DNA of 64,000 nt from Xenorhabdus doucetiae (GTDB lineage Bacteria; Pseudomonadota; Gammaproteobacteria; Enterobacterales; Enterobacteriaceae). The stretch covers positions 1,302,001 through 1,366,000 of the forward strand of contig NZ_FO704550.1 in NCBI RefSeq assembly GCF_000968195.1, given 5' to 3'. A program made the translations under genes and the position numbers. Every line of letters begins with the position of its first letter. The stretch's first letter is position 1. Positions 36,917 to 45,957 of this stretch are shown one piece after another. The notes under the pieces are model-generated. The model saw nothing but the letters and a program-made list of their open reading frames with translations. It ran no database searches and was not told the origin of the DNA.

Positions 36917-39001
36917 TCAGTTAAACATGAAGACCGTGAGCAAGAGGTCAATAAGTTTGATGCCGACAAATGGCACCAGCAGGCCACCAAGGCCATATAG
37001 CCATAGATTCCGGCGCAAGAGTGACAGTGCGTTCATGGGACGGTAACTGACGCCTTTTAAGGCTAAGGGTAGTAAGAAAATTATGATTATCGCGTTGAAG
37101 ATAACCGCAGACAGTACCGCAGATTCTGGCGAATGAAGACGCATGATGTTCAACGCATTAAGTTGTGGGTATGTGACCGAAAAAGCAGCGGGAATGATGG
37201 CGAAATATTTAGCAATATCATTGGCAATGCTAAAGGTAGTCAAAGCACCGCGGGTCATTAACATCTGCTTACCGATATGGACAACTTCGATCAATTTGGT
37301 GGGGTTGGAATCCAAATCGACCATATTACCGGCCTCTTTTGCGGCTTGTGTGCCTGAATTCATGGCAACGGCAACATCGGCTTGTGCCAGCGCGGGTGCA
37401 TCGTTGGTACCATCTCCCGTCATGGCAACCAGACGCCCTTCGGACTGATATTGGCGGATCAGGGCAAGTTTCGCTTCGGGAGTGGCTTCTGCCAAAAAAT
37501 CATCAACGCCGGCTTCGGCTGCAATGGCGGCGGCAGTGAGATGATTGTCCCCCGTGATCATGACGGTTTTGATCCCCATTTTACGCATTTCACTGAAGCG
37601 TTCTTTAATCCCACCTTTCACGATATCTTTCAAGGCGACGACGCCCAAGACTTGCTGGTTCTCAGCAACAACCAACGGTGTTTCCCCCTTGTGCGCCACT
37701 TTCTGTACCAATTGGTCAATCACTTCCGGGAATTGACTGTGATTAGCTTCAATATGACGGCGAATAGCATCGACAGCGCCTTTGCGGATCATGCGATGAC
37801 CAATATTGACCCCGCTCATGCGGGTCATGGCAGAGAAGGGAACAAATGTCGCTTTTAATTCCCGCAGATCACGTTCACGCATATTGAAACGTTTTTTTGC
37901 CAGGATCACGATGCTGCGCCCTTCCGGTGTTTCATCGGCAAGGGAAGAGAGTTGCGCCGCATCAGCTAACTGCCGTTCTGTTACGCTTGGTGCGGGTAAA
38001 AATTGGGATGCCTGACGATTTCCGAGCGTGATAGTACCTGTTTTATCAAGTAGCAGGACATCCACATCTCCGGCGGCTTCAATAGCTCGTCCGCTGGTAG
38101 CAATGACATTAGCTCCCAACATACGGCTCATACCCGCAACACCGATAGCTGACAGTAAACCGCCAATCGTGGTGGGGATCAGGCAAACCAGTAAGGCAAT
38201 CAATACCGTCAGGGTAATCGGTGCGCCGGATTGATTGGCTTGGACACTGAACAAGGAGAAAGGCAGCAGGCTGACACAGACCAGCAGGAAAATAATGGTC
38301 AGCGCCGTGAGCAGAATGGTAAGGGCGATTTCATTAGGGGTCTTACGTCGTTTAGCCCCTTCAACCATTGAAATCATTCTGTCTAAAAAGGTTTCGCCCG
38401 GATTGACGGTGCATTCGACGATTAACCAATCTGATAAAACGCGCGTACCGCCAGTGACAGAGGAGAAATCACCACCGGATTCACGGATAACAGGCGCAGA
38501 TTCTCCGGTAATCGCGCTTTCATCAACGGACGCCCCGCCTTCAAGGACTTCACCATCGCAAGGAATAATTTCTCCCGCCTCCACCAGCACAATATCGCCT
38601 TTGCGCAAAGTGTCTGACGTGATTTTTTCTTTTGCGGCTTCGCGGTCGGGTGATGCCAGTTTGGTCGCCCAACTGGTTTTTTTGACACCTTTCAAACTGG
38701 ATGCCTGGGCTTTGCTACGTCCTTCAGCCAAGGCTTCTGCAAAGTTGGCAAACAGGACAGTAAACCATAACCAGAGAGTAATAGCCCCGGTAAATAGGGC
38801 GTTACCGGTAAATAGCGCGTTGCCCGTTAATTGTCCCACTAAGATAGCAATCCATAATGCGGTGGTCAGGCAACTTCCCACATAAACCACAAACATAACG
38901 GGATTACGCCATTGGCGGGCCGGATGACATTTTTTTAACGAATCGATAAGTGCATGGCGAATTAAAGTCGGCTCAAATAATACTTGTTGTCTGTTTTTCA
39001 T
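36917..39001 (-). CDS. kdpB: KdpB, P-type ATPase subunit of the K+ pump
   Basis: 694 residues (E. coli 682). DKTGTITLG carries the phosphorylated Asp; TGES in the actuator domain, MTGDGTNDAPALAQADVAVAM and PTKLIEVVHIGKQ are all present, so the subunit looks catalytically intact. KdpB hydrolyses ATP to drive K+ uptake by KdpA at micromolar K+. It has an extra six-residue block GNALFT repeated in tandem in the loop after membrane segment 1 (38787-38822), absent in E. coli. It lies between kdpA and kdpC with short gaps. Confidence 0.97.
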   Translation of the reverse strand: MKNRQQVLFEPTLIRHALIDSLKKCHPARQWRNPVMFVVYVGSCLTTALWIAILVGQLTGNALFTGNALFTGAITLWLWFTVLFANFAEALAEGRSKAQASSLKGVKKTSWATKLASPDREAAKEKITSDTLRKGDIVLVEAGEIIPCDGEVLEGGASVDESAITGESAPVIRESGGDFSSVTGGTRVLSDWLIVECTVNPGETFLDRMISMVEGAKRRKTPNEIALTILLTALTIIFLLVCVSLLPFSLFSVQANQSGAPITLTVLIALLVCLIPTTIGGLLSAIGVAGMSRMLGANVIATSGRAIEAAGDVDVLLLDKTGTITLGNRQASQFLPAPSVTERQLADAAQLSSLADETPEGRSIVILAKKRFNMRERDLRELKATFVPFSAMTRMSGVNIGHRMIRKGAVDAIRRHIEANHSQFPEVIDQLVQKVAHKGETPLVVAENQQVLGVVALKDIVKGGIKERFSEMRKMGIKTVMITGDNHLTAAAIAAEAGVDDFLAEATPEAKLALIRQYQSEGRLVAMTGDGTNDAPALAQADVAVAMNSGTQAAKEAGNMVDLDSNPTKLIEVVHIGKQMLMTRGALTTFSIANDIAKYFAIIPAAFSVTYPQLNALNIMRLHSPESAVLSAVIFNAIIIIFLLPLALKGVSYRPMNALSLLRRNLWLYGLGGLLVPFVGIKLIDLLLTVFMFN
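38787..38822. repeat. 18-bp in-frame tandem duplication in kdpB
   Basis: CCGGTAAATAGGGCGTTA and CCGGTAAATAGCGCGTTG follow one another and differ at two positions. They encode GNALFTGNALFT where E. coli KdpB has one GNALFS. This looks like recent slippage that lengthens a loop without breaking the frame. Confidence 0.85.
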
Positions 39002-39050
39002 GCGTTACCTCACTCTCTCAACCTGACATTCTCACGGCCAATTCTCACAG

Positions 39051-40742
39051 TCAAAATTGTAGGTGTTCTGCGATAGGGCCAAGCGCCAGTGCAGGAATAA
39101 ACGTGAGAGCACCAATCAGTAAAATGACCAGAATTAATAATCCAATGAAGAGGGAACCGTGGGTCGGTAAGGTGCCACTGCTAATAGGCTGGCGTTTTTT
39201 GTGAATCATGGAACCCGCGATGGCCAGAACAGGCAGAATGACGCCAAAGCGCCCAAGAAACATGATGATCCCTAACACGAGGTTATAAAAGACATTGTTG
39301 GCATTGAGTCCGGCAAAGGCGCTTCCGTTGTTGTTGGCCGCGGATGAAAAAGCATAAAGGACTTCAGTGAAGCCGTGAGCGCCGGGATTGGCAATAGCGC
39401 TGCGACCGATGTCGGTTGAAATCGCCAGAGCGGTGCCTAATAAAACCAGCGAAGGCGTGGCTAAGATCGCTAATGCGACCATTTTCATATCATAAACATC
39501 AATTTTTTTGCCTAAGTATTCGGGGGCGCGACCAATCATCAAGCCTGCGATAAATACAGCAAGCAGAACGAACAGTAACAGGCCATAAAGACCAGAACCT
39601 ACCCCACCGAAGATAACTTCACCAATCTGCATCAACCAGAGCAGTATCATGCCACCCAGCGCGGTAAAGGAATCGTGCATGGCATTGACGGCACCACAGG
39701 AAGCGGCTGTTGTCACCACCCCATAGAGAGAAGAGGCAAGGATACCAAAGCGGGATTCTTTGCCTTCCATATTGACGTGGTCACTGATATTGGCATGTAT
39801 AAGATGAGAATTACCGGCGGTTTCGGCATACATCACCACGCTGGTGGCAATAATGAAAACGATGCTTATCGTCCAGAGCAGAGCATATCCCTGGCGATTG
39901 TCTCCAACAACCAGACCGAATGCGAAACATAAGGCACAGGGGATCAAGAAAATCGCCAGAACTTGGACAAAGTTACTGAGTGAAGTTGGGTTCTCAAACG
40001 GATGGGCTGAATTTGCCCCAAAAAATCCGCCGCCATTGGTTCCCAACAGTTTTATGGCCTCTTGAGAAGCAACCGGCCCCATAGGCAGCCATTGCGGTTG
40101 TCCCTCAAGAGAGTGGATGAGGACATAGGAAGAAAAGTTTTGGATAACGCCTTGACTGACAAAGAATAAGGCAATAATGATCGCAAGCGGGAGCAAGAGA
40201 TATAAAGTGATACGTGTGATGTCGATCCACGCATTTCCCACGGTTTTCATGCCTTGGCGGGAAAACGCCCGCATTAAGGCGAAAGCCACAGCAATTCCGG
40301 TTGCCGCAGACAGAAAATTCTGTACGGTCAATCCAGCCATTTGGCTTAAGTAACTGAGGGTATTTTCTCCACTATAGGCTTGCCAATTGGTATTGGTGAC
40401 AAAACTGATTGCAGTATTAAGTGCCAAATCCCATTTCATGCCGGCAAAATGTTGTGGATTCAATGGCAAATGGTCTTGGCTTACCAGCAGCGTAAACAGG
40501 AGCAATAGCCCGGCGATATTGAATATGCAGATGGCGAGAGCATACTGCCACCAGTTCATTTCTTTGATATTGCTGCCAGGTTTTTGCAAGCCACAACAAC
40601 GCCACAGGATGGTTTCCGTTTTTGTCAACCAGCGGGGCAATTCTCCTTCGACGAGTCTGGCGATCAGGTTGCCAAGCGGTTTGCTCAATAGAAACAGTAT
40701 GAGCAGAAAACTGGTAATCAGTAAAAAAGCGGATACTGCCAT
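39051..40742 (-). CDS. kdpA: KdpA, K+-translocating channel-like subunit
   Basis: 563 residues (E. coli 557) with about ten membrane segments and the four pore-like P loops of the SKT superfamily, for example SFVTNTNWQAYSGENTLSYLSQM, KLLGTNGGGFFGANSAHPFENPT, TAASCGAVNAMHDSFTALGGM and YAFSSAANNNGSAFAGLN, which form the K+ selectivity filter. It binds and passes K+ in the KdpFABC complex. Its start abuts the kdpF stop directly. Confidence 0.97.
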   Translation of the reverse strand: MAVSAFLLITSFLLILFLLSKPLGNLIARLVEGELPRWLTKTETILWRCCGLQKPGSNIKEMNWWQYALAICIFNIAGLLLLFTLLVSQDHLPLNPQHFAGMKWDLALNTAISFVTNTNWQAYSGENTLSYLSQMAGLTVQNFLSAATGIAVAFALMRAFSRQGMKTVGNAWIDITRITLYLLLPLAIIIALFFVSQGVIQNFSSYVLIHSLEGQPQWLPMGPVASQEAIKLLGTNGGGFFGANSAHPFENPTSLSNFVQVLAIFLIPCALCFAFGLVVGDNRQGYALLWTISIVFIIATSVVMYAETAGNSHLIHANISDHVNMEGKESRFGILASSLYGVVTTAASCGAVNAMHDSFTALGGMILLWLMQIGEVIFGGVGSGLYGLLLFVLLAVFIAGLMIGRAPEYLGKKIDVYDMKMVALAILATPSLVLLGTALAISTDIGRSAIANPGAHGFTEVLYAFSSAANNNGSAFAGLNANNVFYNLVLGIIMFLGRFGVILPVLAIAGSMIHKKRQPISSGTLPTHGSLFIGLLILVILLIGALTFIPALALGPIAEHLQF

Positions 40743-40832
40743 TTAGAAATCCTCCGCATTCAATAACGCATAAATGAGATAGCCCAGTAATAGCGTCACC
40801 AGAAAAATGCCAAGGATGAGGAAGATATTCAT
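40743..40832 (-). CDS. kdpF: KdpF, small stabilising subunit of the K+ pump
   Basis: A 29-residue membrane peptide read on the minus strand: MNIFLILGIFLVTLLLGYLIYALLN followed by AEDF. It is one transmembrane helix, matching E. coli KdpF (29 residues), and ends one base before the kdpA start. GGAG-type site (CAAGGAGAGTAC on the minus strand) precedes the ATG. KdpF binds between KdpA and KdpB and stabilises the complex. Confidence 0.93.
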   Translation of the reverse strand: MNIFLILGIFLVTLLLGYLIYALLNAEDF

Positions 40833-40923
40833 GGTGTACTCTCCTTGCTTATTTCTTGCAGAAATAGTCAGTTACAGCATAGGGATGACCATACAAAGAA
40901 GTTATTAAAAGCGTTCCTGAAAG

Positions 40924-40941
40924 CGTAAAAAAGTATAAATG
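40924..40941 (-). promoter_or_regulatory. KdpE-box-like site upstream of kdpF
   Basis: Minus strand: CATTTATACTTTTTTACG, about 92 bp before the kdpF start. The KdpE site of E. coli, recalled from memory, is the T-rich TTTATACTTTTTTTACA. The match is nearly complete over 16 bases. It suggests that the promoter still responds to KdpE or was KdpE-controlled until recently. Confidence 0.6.
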
Positions 40942-40980
40942 ATCTGCGGAATTTATCGACAAAGTATCATAAGGCAAGTG

Positions 40981-41084
40981 TATACCCGATAAACGTCAAG
41001 TTGCAGCTCGTAAAACGAAAGCTGCTTATTATCTCCCCGCGATGCGGGGGGATAATAAATGCATTTTGGAGTACGACGAGTATA
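40981..41084. repeat. 104-bp palindromic intergenic repeat, copy 3 of 3
   Basis: This is the most regular copy. It begins TATACCCGATAAACGTCAAG and ends GTACGACGAGTATA, with terminal inverted repeats. The central hairpin is TTATTATCTCCCCGC / GCGGGGGGATAATAA. It lies between kdpF and ybfA. Confidence 0.85.
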
Positions 41085-41283
41085 GCAAACTAAGTCGGGT
41101 TGATTTTTTGTTTTCAATTTGTTTGTTTTGTTTCTGTTTAGGTATAATTCTGTAATTAAATTACGTAATGATAAAAAAAAGGTGATTTATGCCACTAAAA
41201 AAGTGGTCGGATGAGTGGTAAGTTTTCAATTTGTAGCGTAAAATTTCACTCATCTTACAGGTTAAGCCCATGAGGGGGTATCA

Positions 41284-41493
41284 ATGTCTCTATATCGTGA
41301 ATACTCTTGGCATCAGATTCTCTTACGGCGTCTTGGTGCTATCGCGCTGGGCACTATTGCGCTGCCTGTTATGCTGTTTCGCCGTGATCGTGCCCGCTTT
41401 TATAGCTATCTGCATAAAGTATGGTTAAAAACCAGTGATAAACCAGTATGGCTGGAATGTTCAGAAATGGCTTCAGGTATTCGAAATCGTTAA
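41284..41493 (+). CDS. ybfA: YbfA, small DUF2517 membrane-associated protein
   Basis: 69 residues: MSLYREYSWHQILLRRLGAIA at the start, one hydrophobic stretch (about 15-30) and RARFYSYLHKVWLKTSDKPVW in the middle, almost identical to E. coli YbfA. It keeps the E. coli position next to kdpF. Its function is not established. Confidence 0.92.
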   Translation: MSLYREYSWHQILLRRLGAIALGTIALPVMLFRRDRARFYSYLHKVWLKTSDKPVWLECSEMASGIRNR

Positions 41494-41542
41494 AGTGGCA
41501 TAATGACGTAGCCTAACTGAACATTTTGAATATAACATTTTG

Positions 41543-41577
41543 ACACCTTGTCGATTTATACCGGCAAGGTGTTTTGT
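41543..41577 (+). terminator. Terminator after ybfA
   Basis: ACACCTTG (41543-41550) pairs with CAAGGTGT (41565-41572) around a 14-nt loop, followed by TTTGTTTT. It lies 50 bp after the ybfA stop. Confidence 0.8.
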
Positions 41578-41752
41578 TTTATAGGCCATTTAAACGTACA
41601 TTTGTAACTCAAGATATTGACTCCAATCTATTTCTATTTCGGGTCTGGCTTGTAAGGCGGCGGGCAGAGGCAACCTGGCAAGTGAATTGACTTAATTCAT
41701 GGCAGCTAGGTATTTTATGGTGAAGAAAATGCTAAGAGATAAGGGGAATGTG

Positions 41753-42496
41753 ATGAACAATGTTGAACTGGAGCATGTGCTCAATACGGAATTGAGTATC
41801 CGTGAATTTCAAGATTATGCTCCCAATGGATTACAGGTAGAAGGTCGTCCCCATGTTCAGCGGGTGATTACGGGTGTGACAGCCTGCCAGGCATTGTTGG
41901 ATGAAGCGGTTCGCCTTGAGGCGGATGCTGTTATCGTTCATCACGGATACTTTTGGAAGAATGAATCTCCTGTTATCCGTGGCATGAAACGCCGCCGCTT
42001 GCGAACACTCCTTTGCAATGATATCAACCTGTACGGCTATCATCTCCCGTTAGATGCCCATCCTGTTTTGGGTAACAATGTCCAATTGGCGCGCCAGATG
42101 GGAGCGAAGGTCATCGGCGAGATTGATACGCTTCTGCCTCATGGTGCTTTTGATCAACCTGTTACATCGGCAGAATTGACTGAACGTCTTGAAAAAAGTC
42201 TGGCGAGAAAGGTACTGCATTGTGGCGATAATGCACCCGAAGAGATCCGTACACTGGCATGGTGTACCGGTGGCGGCCAGAGTTTTATTGAACAGGCGGC
42301 TGAGTTTGGTGTTGATGCCTTTGTGACAGGCGAAGTCTCAGAAAAGACCATCCATGTTGCCCGTGAAATGGGGCTGCATTTTTTTGCGGCAGGGCACCAT
42401 GCGACAGAGCGCTATGGCATCAAAGCGCTCGGTGAGTGGTTGGCAAGTCATTATGGATTGGATGTGACTTTTATCGATATTCCTAATCCGGCTTGA
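41753..42496 (+). CDS. ybgI: YbgI, Nif3/DUF34-family metal-binding protein
   Basis: 247 residues from the ATG at 41753 (MNNVELEHVLNTELS), with AAGGGGAA just upstream; this start matches E. coli YbgI. Conserved metal-site motifs are VIVHHGYFW (His pair), HLPLDAHPVLGNN, WCTGGGQSFI, VTGEVSEKTIHVARE and FAAGHHATERYG. The family forms toroidal hexamers with a dimetal site. Roles proposed for homologues include GTP cyclohydrolase I type 2 activity, but physiological function is open. The open frame continues upstream to 41699, not supported. Confidence 0.95.
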   Translation: MNNVELEHVLNTELSIREFQDYAPNGLQVEGRPHVQRVITGVTACQALLDEAVRLEADAVIVHHGYFWKNESPVIRGMKRRRLRTLLCNDINLYGYHLPLDAHPVLGNNVQLARQMGAKVIGEIDTLLPHGAFDQPVTSAELTERLEKSLARKVLHCGDNAPEEIRTLAWCTGGGQSFIEQAAEFGVDAFVTGEVSEKTIHVAREMGLHFFAAGHHATERYGIKALGEWLASHYGLDVTFIDIPNPA

Positions 42497-42517
42497 TTTT
42501 TAGATAGCCCCTGGATT

Positions 42518-43711
42518 TTATTTCCCTTTTGGCATCTGGGGGCTTCTACTTTTTTGTGGGAAATTTATAGGCAAAAGGGACAAAACAAGCATGCTGCTCC
42601 CACAGCAGACCAGTACATTGCCCAATGCTTGGTTCCAGCCTGCCAACGCTAATCCAAGTCCCAACAGCAAATAGTAAAACAATCCGAATAAAGCGCCGGC
42701 AGTGCCCAGTCTGTCTGAGTAGTGAGTTAATGCAGAAGCCAGAATATTCGGAATAGCCAGACCATAAGCGATAACGATTCCAGACATAGGAAAAATAAAG
42801 AACCAGCTATTTTCAAGCAGGTATACACCTATTCCACTTAACAGACTCATTAATGAGGCAAGGGTAACTAATTTGGCAGATATCCACGATTGTTTTAATA
42901 GGTATTTATTTAATAACGAACCTAACCCAACACCGAAAGTCAATAATAAACCAGTATAACCAAATAATTCCGGCGACAATCCAAATTGTTCAAAACGGAA
43001 TGGCGCTAATTGATAGTAGCTAAATAAACAAATATTGAAAAATGCGATCAAAAACGCATTTCGCCAGATTGAAAGATCTTTAAGCATCATGATTGCTGTG
43101 CTGAATAAAGCCACTTTTGTGACATTATTTGGCCGGGTTTCTGGCAATTTTACAATCGACCAACCGGTCAGAATAACTGCCAGAATGGCGAGTCCGGCAA
43201 AGACAGCTTGATAGCCAGCAAAAGCGTTCAATAGTGAACCGCTAAACATGCCAATGGCAGGGCTGGCAGCCAAGGCAATGCCCATAATGGAAAAAATCCG
43301 CGCCAATTCTTCTCCGCGGTAGGTATCTCGCATGATGGTTTGTGTACCGACAGAACCAACGGCTGCCCCGAAAGCAGACAGCATTCTGGCAATCAGCAAT
43401 AACCAAAATTGTTGTGTCAGTAATGCCAGCAGAGAAGCGAGACTGTAGAGCGATAAGCCAATAATGATAGTCGGGCGTCTGCCAATCACATCACACAGGC
43501 GTCCCCATACGACTACACCGAGAGCAAAAGCAAAGAAGTAGAGTGATAGTGTTTGAGCGGCTTGTTCAGAGCTGACGGAAAATCCATCAGCGATGTTGGT
43601 CAATGCAGGACTGTAGATAGTTTCTACAATTTGCGGGAACATCATCAAAGCGATAGCGAGCCAAAGTGATGGTTTAGTTTGCATGATTTTTTCTGATGAT
43701 AAGTGAGTCAT
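42518..43711 (-). CDS. MFS drug-efflux transporter, Bcr/CflA type
   Basis: 397 residues (388 if the ATG at 43684, MQTKPSLW, is used) with twelve hydrophobic segments. Motif A GRLCDVIGRRPTI follows segment 2 and the segment-4 Arg region is LLIARMLSAFGAAVGSVGTQTIMRD, typical of the DHA1 Bcr/CflA/MdfA family of proton-coupled multidrug exporters. It is divergent from an AraC-type regulator gene 92 bp away, which likely controls it. Substrate unknown. The layout resembles nimR-nimT of E. coli, but the transporter is of another subfamily. Confidence 0.88.
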   Translation of the reverse strand: MTHLSSEKIMQTKPSLWLAIALMMFPQIVETIYSPALTNIADGFSVSSEQAAQTLSLYFFAFALGVVVWGRLCDVIGRRPTIIIGLSLYSLASLLALLTQQFWLLLIARMLSAFGAAVGSVGTQTIMRDTYRGEELARIFSIMGIALAASPAIGMFSGSLLNAFAGYQAVFAGLAILAVILTGWSIVKLPETRPNNVTKVALFSTAIMMLKDLSIWRNAFLIAFFNICLFSYYQLAPFRFEQFGLSPELFGYTGLLLTFGVGLGSLLNKYLLKQSWISAKLVTLASLMSLLSGIGVYLLENSWFFIFPMSGIVIAYGLAIPNILASALTHYSDRLGTAGALFGLFYYLLLGLGLALAGWNQALGNVLVCCGSSMLVLSLLPINFPQKSRSPQMPKGK

Positions 43712-43803
43712 GGCTCAAAAGGTTAGCATTCCGGTTTCTGTCTTTTTATGATAATAAAGACGATTTATTTATCTAAACAGACATTGAGTCAAAAGGCATT
43801 TAT

Positions 43804-44604
43804 ATGGTGTGGTTGCAACAAAATGATTATTTTGATCCTGATAGATTGAATATGCCTGTGATAGGGATCGCAGCGGAGATGGGGCAACACGATTCTGGCT
43901 TTCATCGGCATAATATGGGGCAATTGCTGTTTACCCGGCGGGGCTGTATCAAGATCACATTGGCAAATCAGATCTCTATTCTGCCTCCAACCAGAGTGGC
44001 ATGGATACCCGCCAAAACACGGCATCGGGCAGAAATACGCGGCTCTGTAGGCTATCGTTCTATCTATTTGGATACTGATTATTTGAATGCTTCTGAAACA
44101 GCGTTACTTTCTAACCAAAGTGAAGTATTGGAAGCCACTCCACTATTACAGGCGCTTTTGGAGCGTATCGCGATATCTTCTTTTGACTCTGATGGGTCTC
44201 AGGGAAAAGGAGCAAATTTGCTGGCCGTATTTTTTGACGAAATCCGTGAGGCGCGTAGGGAACCGACTTTGTTGCCTCTGCCTTCTGATCGGCGTTTAAC
44301 ACCTCTATCACTTGAACAATTGCCGCCACCACTGCACATATTAGCCACTTATATTGGTGCTAGTGAAAAGACGATTACGCGGATATTTCATCGTGAAACA
44401 GGCATGAATTATCAACAGTGGCGACAGCAATGGCGGTTAGTAAAGGCGATAGAGCTATTGGCACAGAACAAAACATTATCTTATATTGCTCAGGAACTGG
44501 GTTTTGCCAATGATAGTGCATTTGTGACATTTTTCCGTAAAGTCATGGGAAGACCGCCAAGGGAATATATAAAAAACTACACCCCTAATATCAGTAAAAA
44601 CTGA
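43804..44604 (+). CDS. AraC-family transcriptional regulator
   Basis: 266 residues. The N-terminal cupin-like part (about 25-110, GFHRHNMGQLLFTRRGCIKI...PPTRVAWIPAKTRHRAEI) is the ligand-binding fold. The C-terminal part has two helix-turn-helix motifs (about 185-255: LATYIGASEKTITRIFHRETGM and LSYIAQELGFANDSAFVTFFRKVMGRPPREY). It resembles E. coli NimR (YeaM). Divergent orientation with the MFS pump suggests that it regulates that gene, probably in response to an exported compound. It ends 70 bp before the gltA stop, with a shared hairpin. Confidence 0.9.
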   Translation: MVWLQQNDYFDPDRLNMPVIGIAAEMGQHDSGFHRHNMGQLLFTRRGCIKITLANQISILPPTRVAWIPAKTRHRAEIRGSVGYRSIYLDTDYLNASETALLSNQSEVLEATPLLQALLERIAISSFDSDGSQGKGANLLAVFFDEIREARREPTLLPLPSDRRLTPLSLEQLPPPLHILATYIGASEKTITRIFHRETGMNYQQWRQQWRLVKAIELLAQNKTLSYIAQELGFANDSAFVTFFRKVMGRPPREYIKNYTPNISKN

Positions 44605-44622
44605 CGTGAGAGGTGCAGAAAT

Positions 44623-44657
44623 ACACTATTCAGAATGTGTCAGAATATGAATAGTGT
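44623..44657. terminator. Bidirectional hairpin between the AraC gene and gltA
   Basis: ACACTATTCA (44623-44632) pairs with TGAATAGTGT (44648-44657) around a 15-nt loop between converging genes. T runs are short on both sides. Confidence 0.65.
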
Positions 44658-44673
44658 TATTGGCGTCATTAAA

Positions 44674-45957
44674 TTACTTTTTCAACTGACTCTTGAAATC
44701 GCGTTCAGCATGACCCGTATAAAGTTGACGTGGACGTGCGATTTTCAAACCTTCATCGTGCATTTCATTCCAATGTGCAATCCAGCCAATAGTACGGGCA
44801 ATGGCGAAAATCACAGTGAACATGGTGGAGGGAATCCCCATCGCTTTCAGGATAATGCCAGAGTAGAAATCGACATTGGGATACAGTTTTTTCTCAATGA
44901 AGTAGGGGTCGTTCAGCGCAATACGTTCTAATTCCATTGCTACTTCCAGCAGACTGTCATTCAGGCCAAGTTCATTCAGCACTTCATGGCAGGTTTCACG
45001 CATCACGGTTGCGCGCGGGTCATAGTTTTTGTAAACACGGTGACCAAAGCCCATCAGGCGGAAAGAATCATTTTTATCTTTGGCGCGCGCAATGAATTCA
45101 GGAATGTGTTCGACAGATTGGATCTCTTCCAGCATCCGCAAGCAGGCTTCGTTTGCTCCACCATGTGCAGGTCCCCACAGGGATGCAATACCCGCAGCGA
45201 TACAGGCAAATGGGTTGGCGCCGGAAGAGCCAGCAGTACGTACCGTTGAGGTTGAGGCATTTTGTTCATGATCGGCATGCAGGATGAAAATGCGATCCAT
45301 AGCGCGTTCTAATACAGGATTAACCTTATATTCCTCACACGGTGTTGAGAACATCATGTACAGGAAGTTGGCGGCATAAGACAGATCATTACGTGGATAA
45401 ACAAAAGGCTGCCCAAGGGAATATTTGTAACACATTGCCGCGACAGTGGGCATTTTGGACAGCAGACGGTAAGCGGTGATTTCACGGTGGCGAGGATTAT
45501 TGACATCCAGTGCATCATGGTAGAAAGCAGCCAGTGCGCCCGTAACACCACAAAGAACCGCCATTGGATGAGAATCACGGCGGAAACCGTGGAACAGACG
45601 GGTGATCTGTTCGTGGATCATCGTATGGCGAGTCACTGTCGTTTTAAATTTTTCGTACTCTTCGGGAGTAGGCGGTTCGCCATATAGCAAAATGTAACAG
45701 ACTTCCAGATAGGTCGATTCCGTTGCAAGCTGATCGATGGGAAAACCACGGTGCAGCAAAATGCCTTCATTGCCATCAATATAGGTGATTTTCGACTCAC
45801 AAGAGGCAGTGGAAGTAAAGCCCGGATCGTAAGTATAGAAGCCTTTTGAGCCGAGGGTTCGAACGTCAATTACTTCAGTACCTAGGGTCGGCGTTAGTAC
45901 GTCTAGTTCGATAGCAGCTGAACCATTTATGTTCAACGTAGCCTTTTTATCAGCCAT
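44674..45957 (-). CDS. gltA: GltA, type II citrate synthase
   Basis: 427 residues, the E. coli length. The first half carries DGNEGILLHRGFPIDQLA; the active site includes HADHEQNASTSTVR (His), GPAHGGANEACLRML (His), MGFGHRVYKNYDPRA (His) and the Asp-containing VDFYSGI. It condenses acetyl-CoA with oxaloacetate, the first TCA step. The hexameric, NADH-inhibited enterobacterial form is expected. Divergent from sdhCDAB as in E. coli. Confidence 0.98.
   Translation of the reverse strand: MADKKATLNINGSAAIELDVLTPTLGTEVIDVRTLGSKGFYTYDPGFTSTASCESKITYIDGNEGILLHRGFPIDQLATESTYLEVCYILLYGEPPTPEEYEKFKTTVTRHTMIHEQITRLFHGFRRDSHPMAVLCGVTGALAAFYHDALDVNNPRHREITAYRLLSKMPTVAAMCYKYSLGQPFVYPRNDLSYAANFLYMMFSTPCEEYKVNPVLERAMDRIFILHADHEQNASTSTVRTAGSSGANPFACIAAGIASLWGPAHGGANEACLRMLEEIQSVEHIPEFIARAKDKNDSFRLMGFGHRVYKNYDPRATVMRETCHEVLNELGLNDSLLEVAMELERIALNDPYFIEKKLYPNVDFYSGIILKAMGIPSTMFTVIFAIARTIGWIAHWNEMHDEGLKIARPRQLYTGHAERDFKSQLKK

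Larger units (their letters stand above)
40833..41283. promoter_or_regulatory. Divergent kdpF / ybfA control region
   Basis: This 451-bp gap has no gene. It holds a KdpE-box-like sequence (40924-40941, minus strand), one 104-bp dispersed repeat (40981-41084) and an AT-rich stretch from 41100 that should carry the ybfA promoter. Exact promoter boxes are not clear. Confidence 0.55.
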
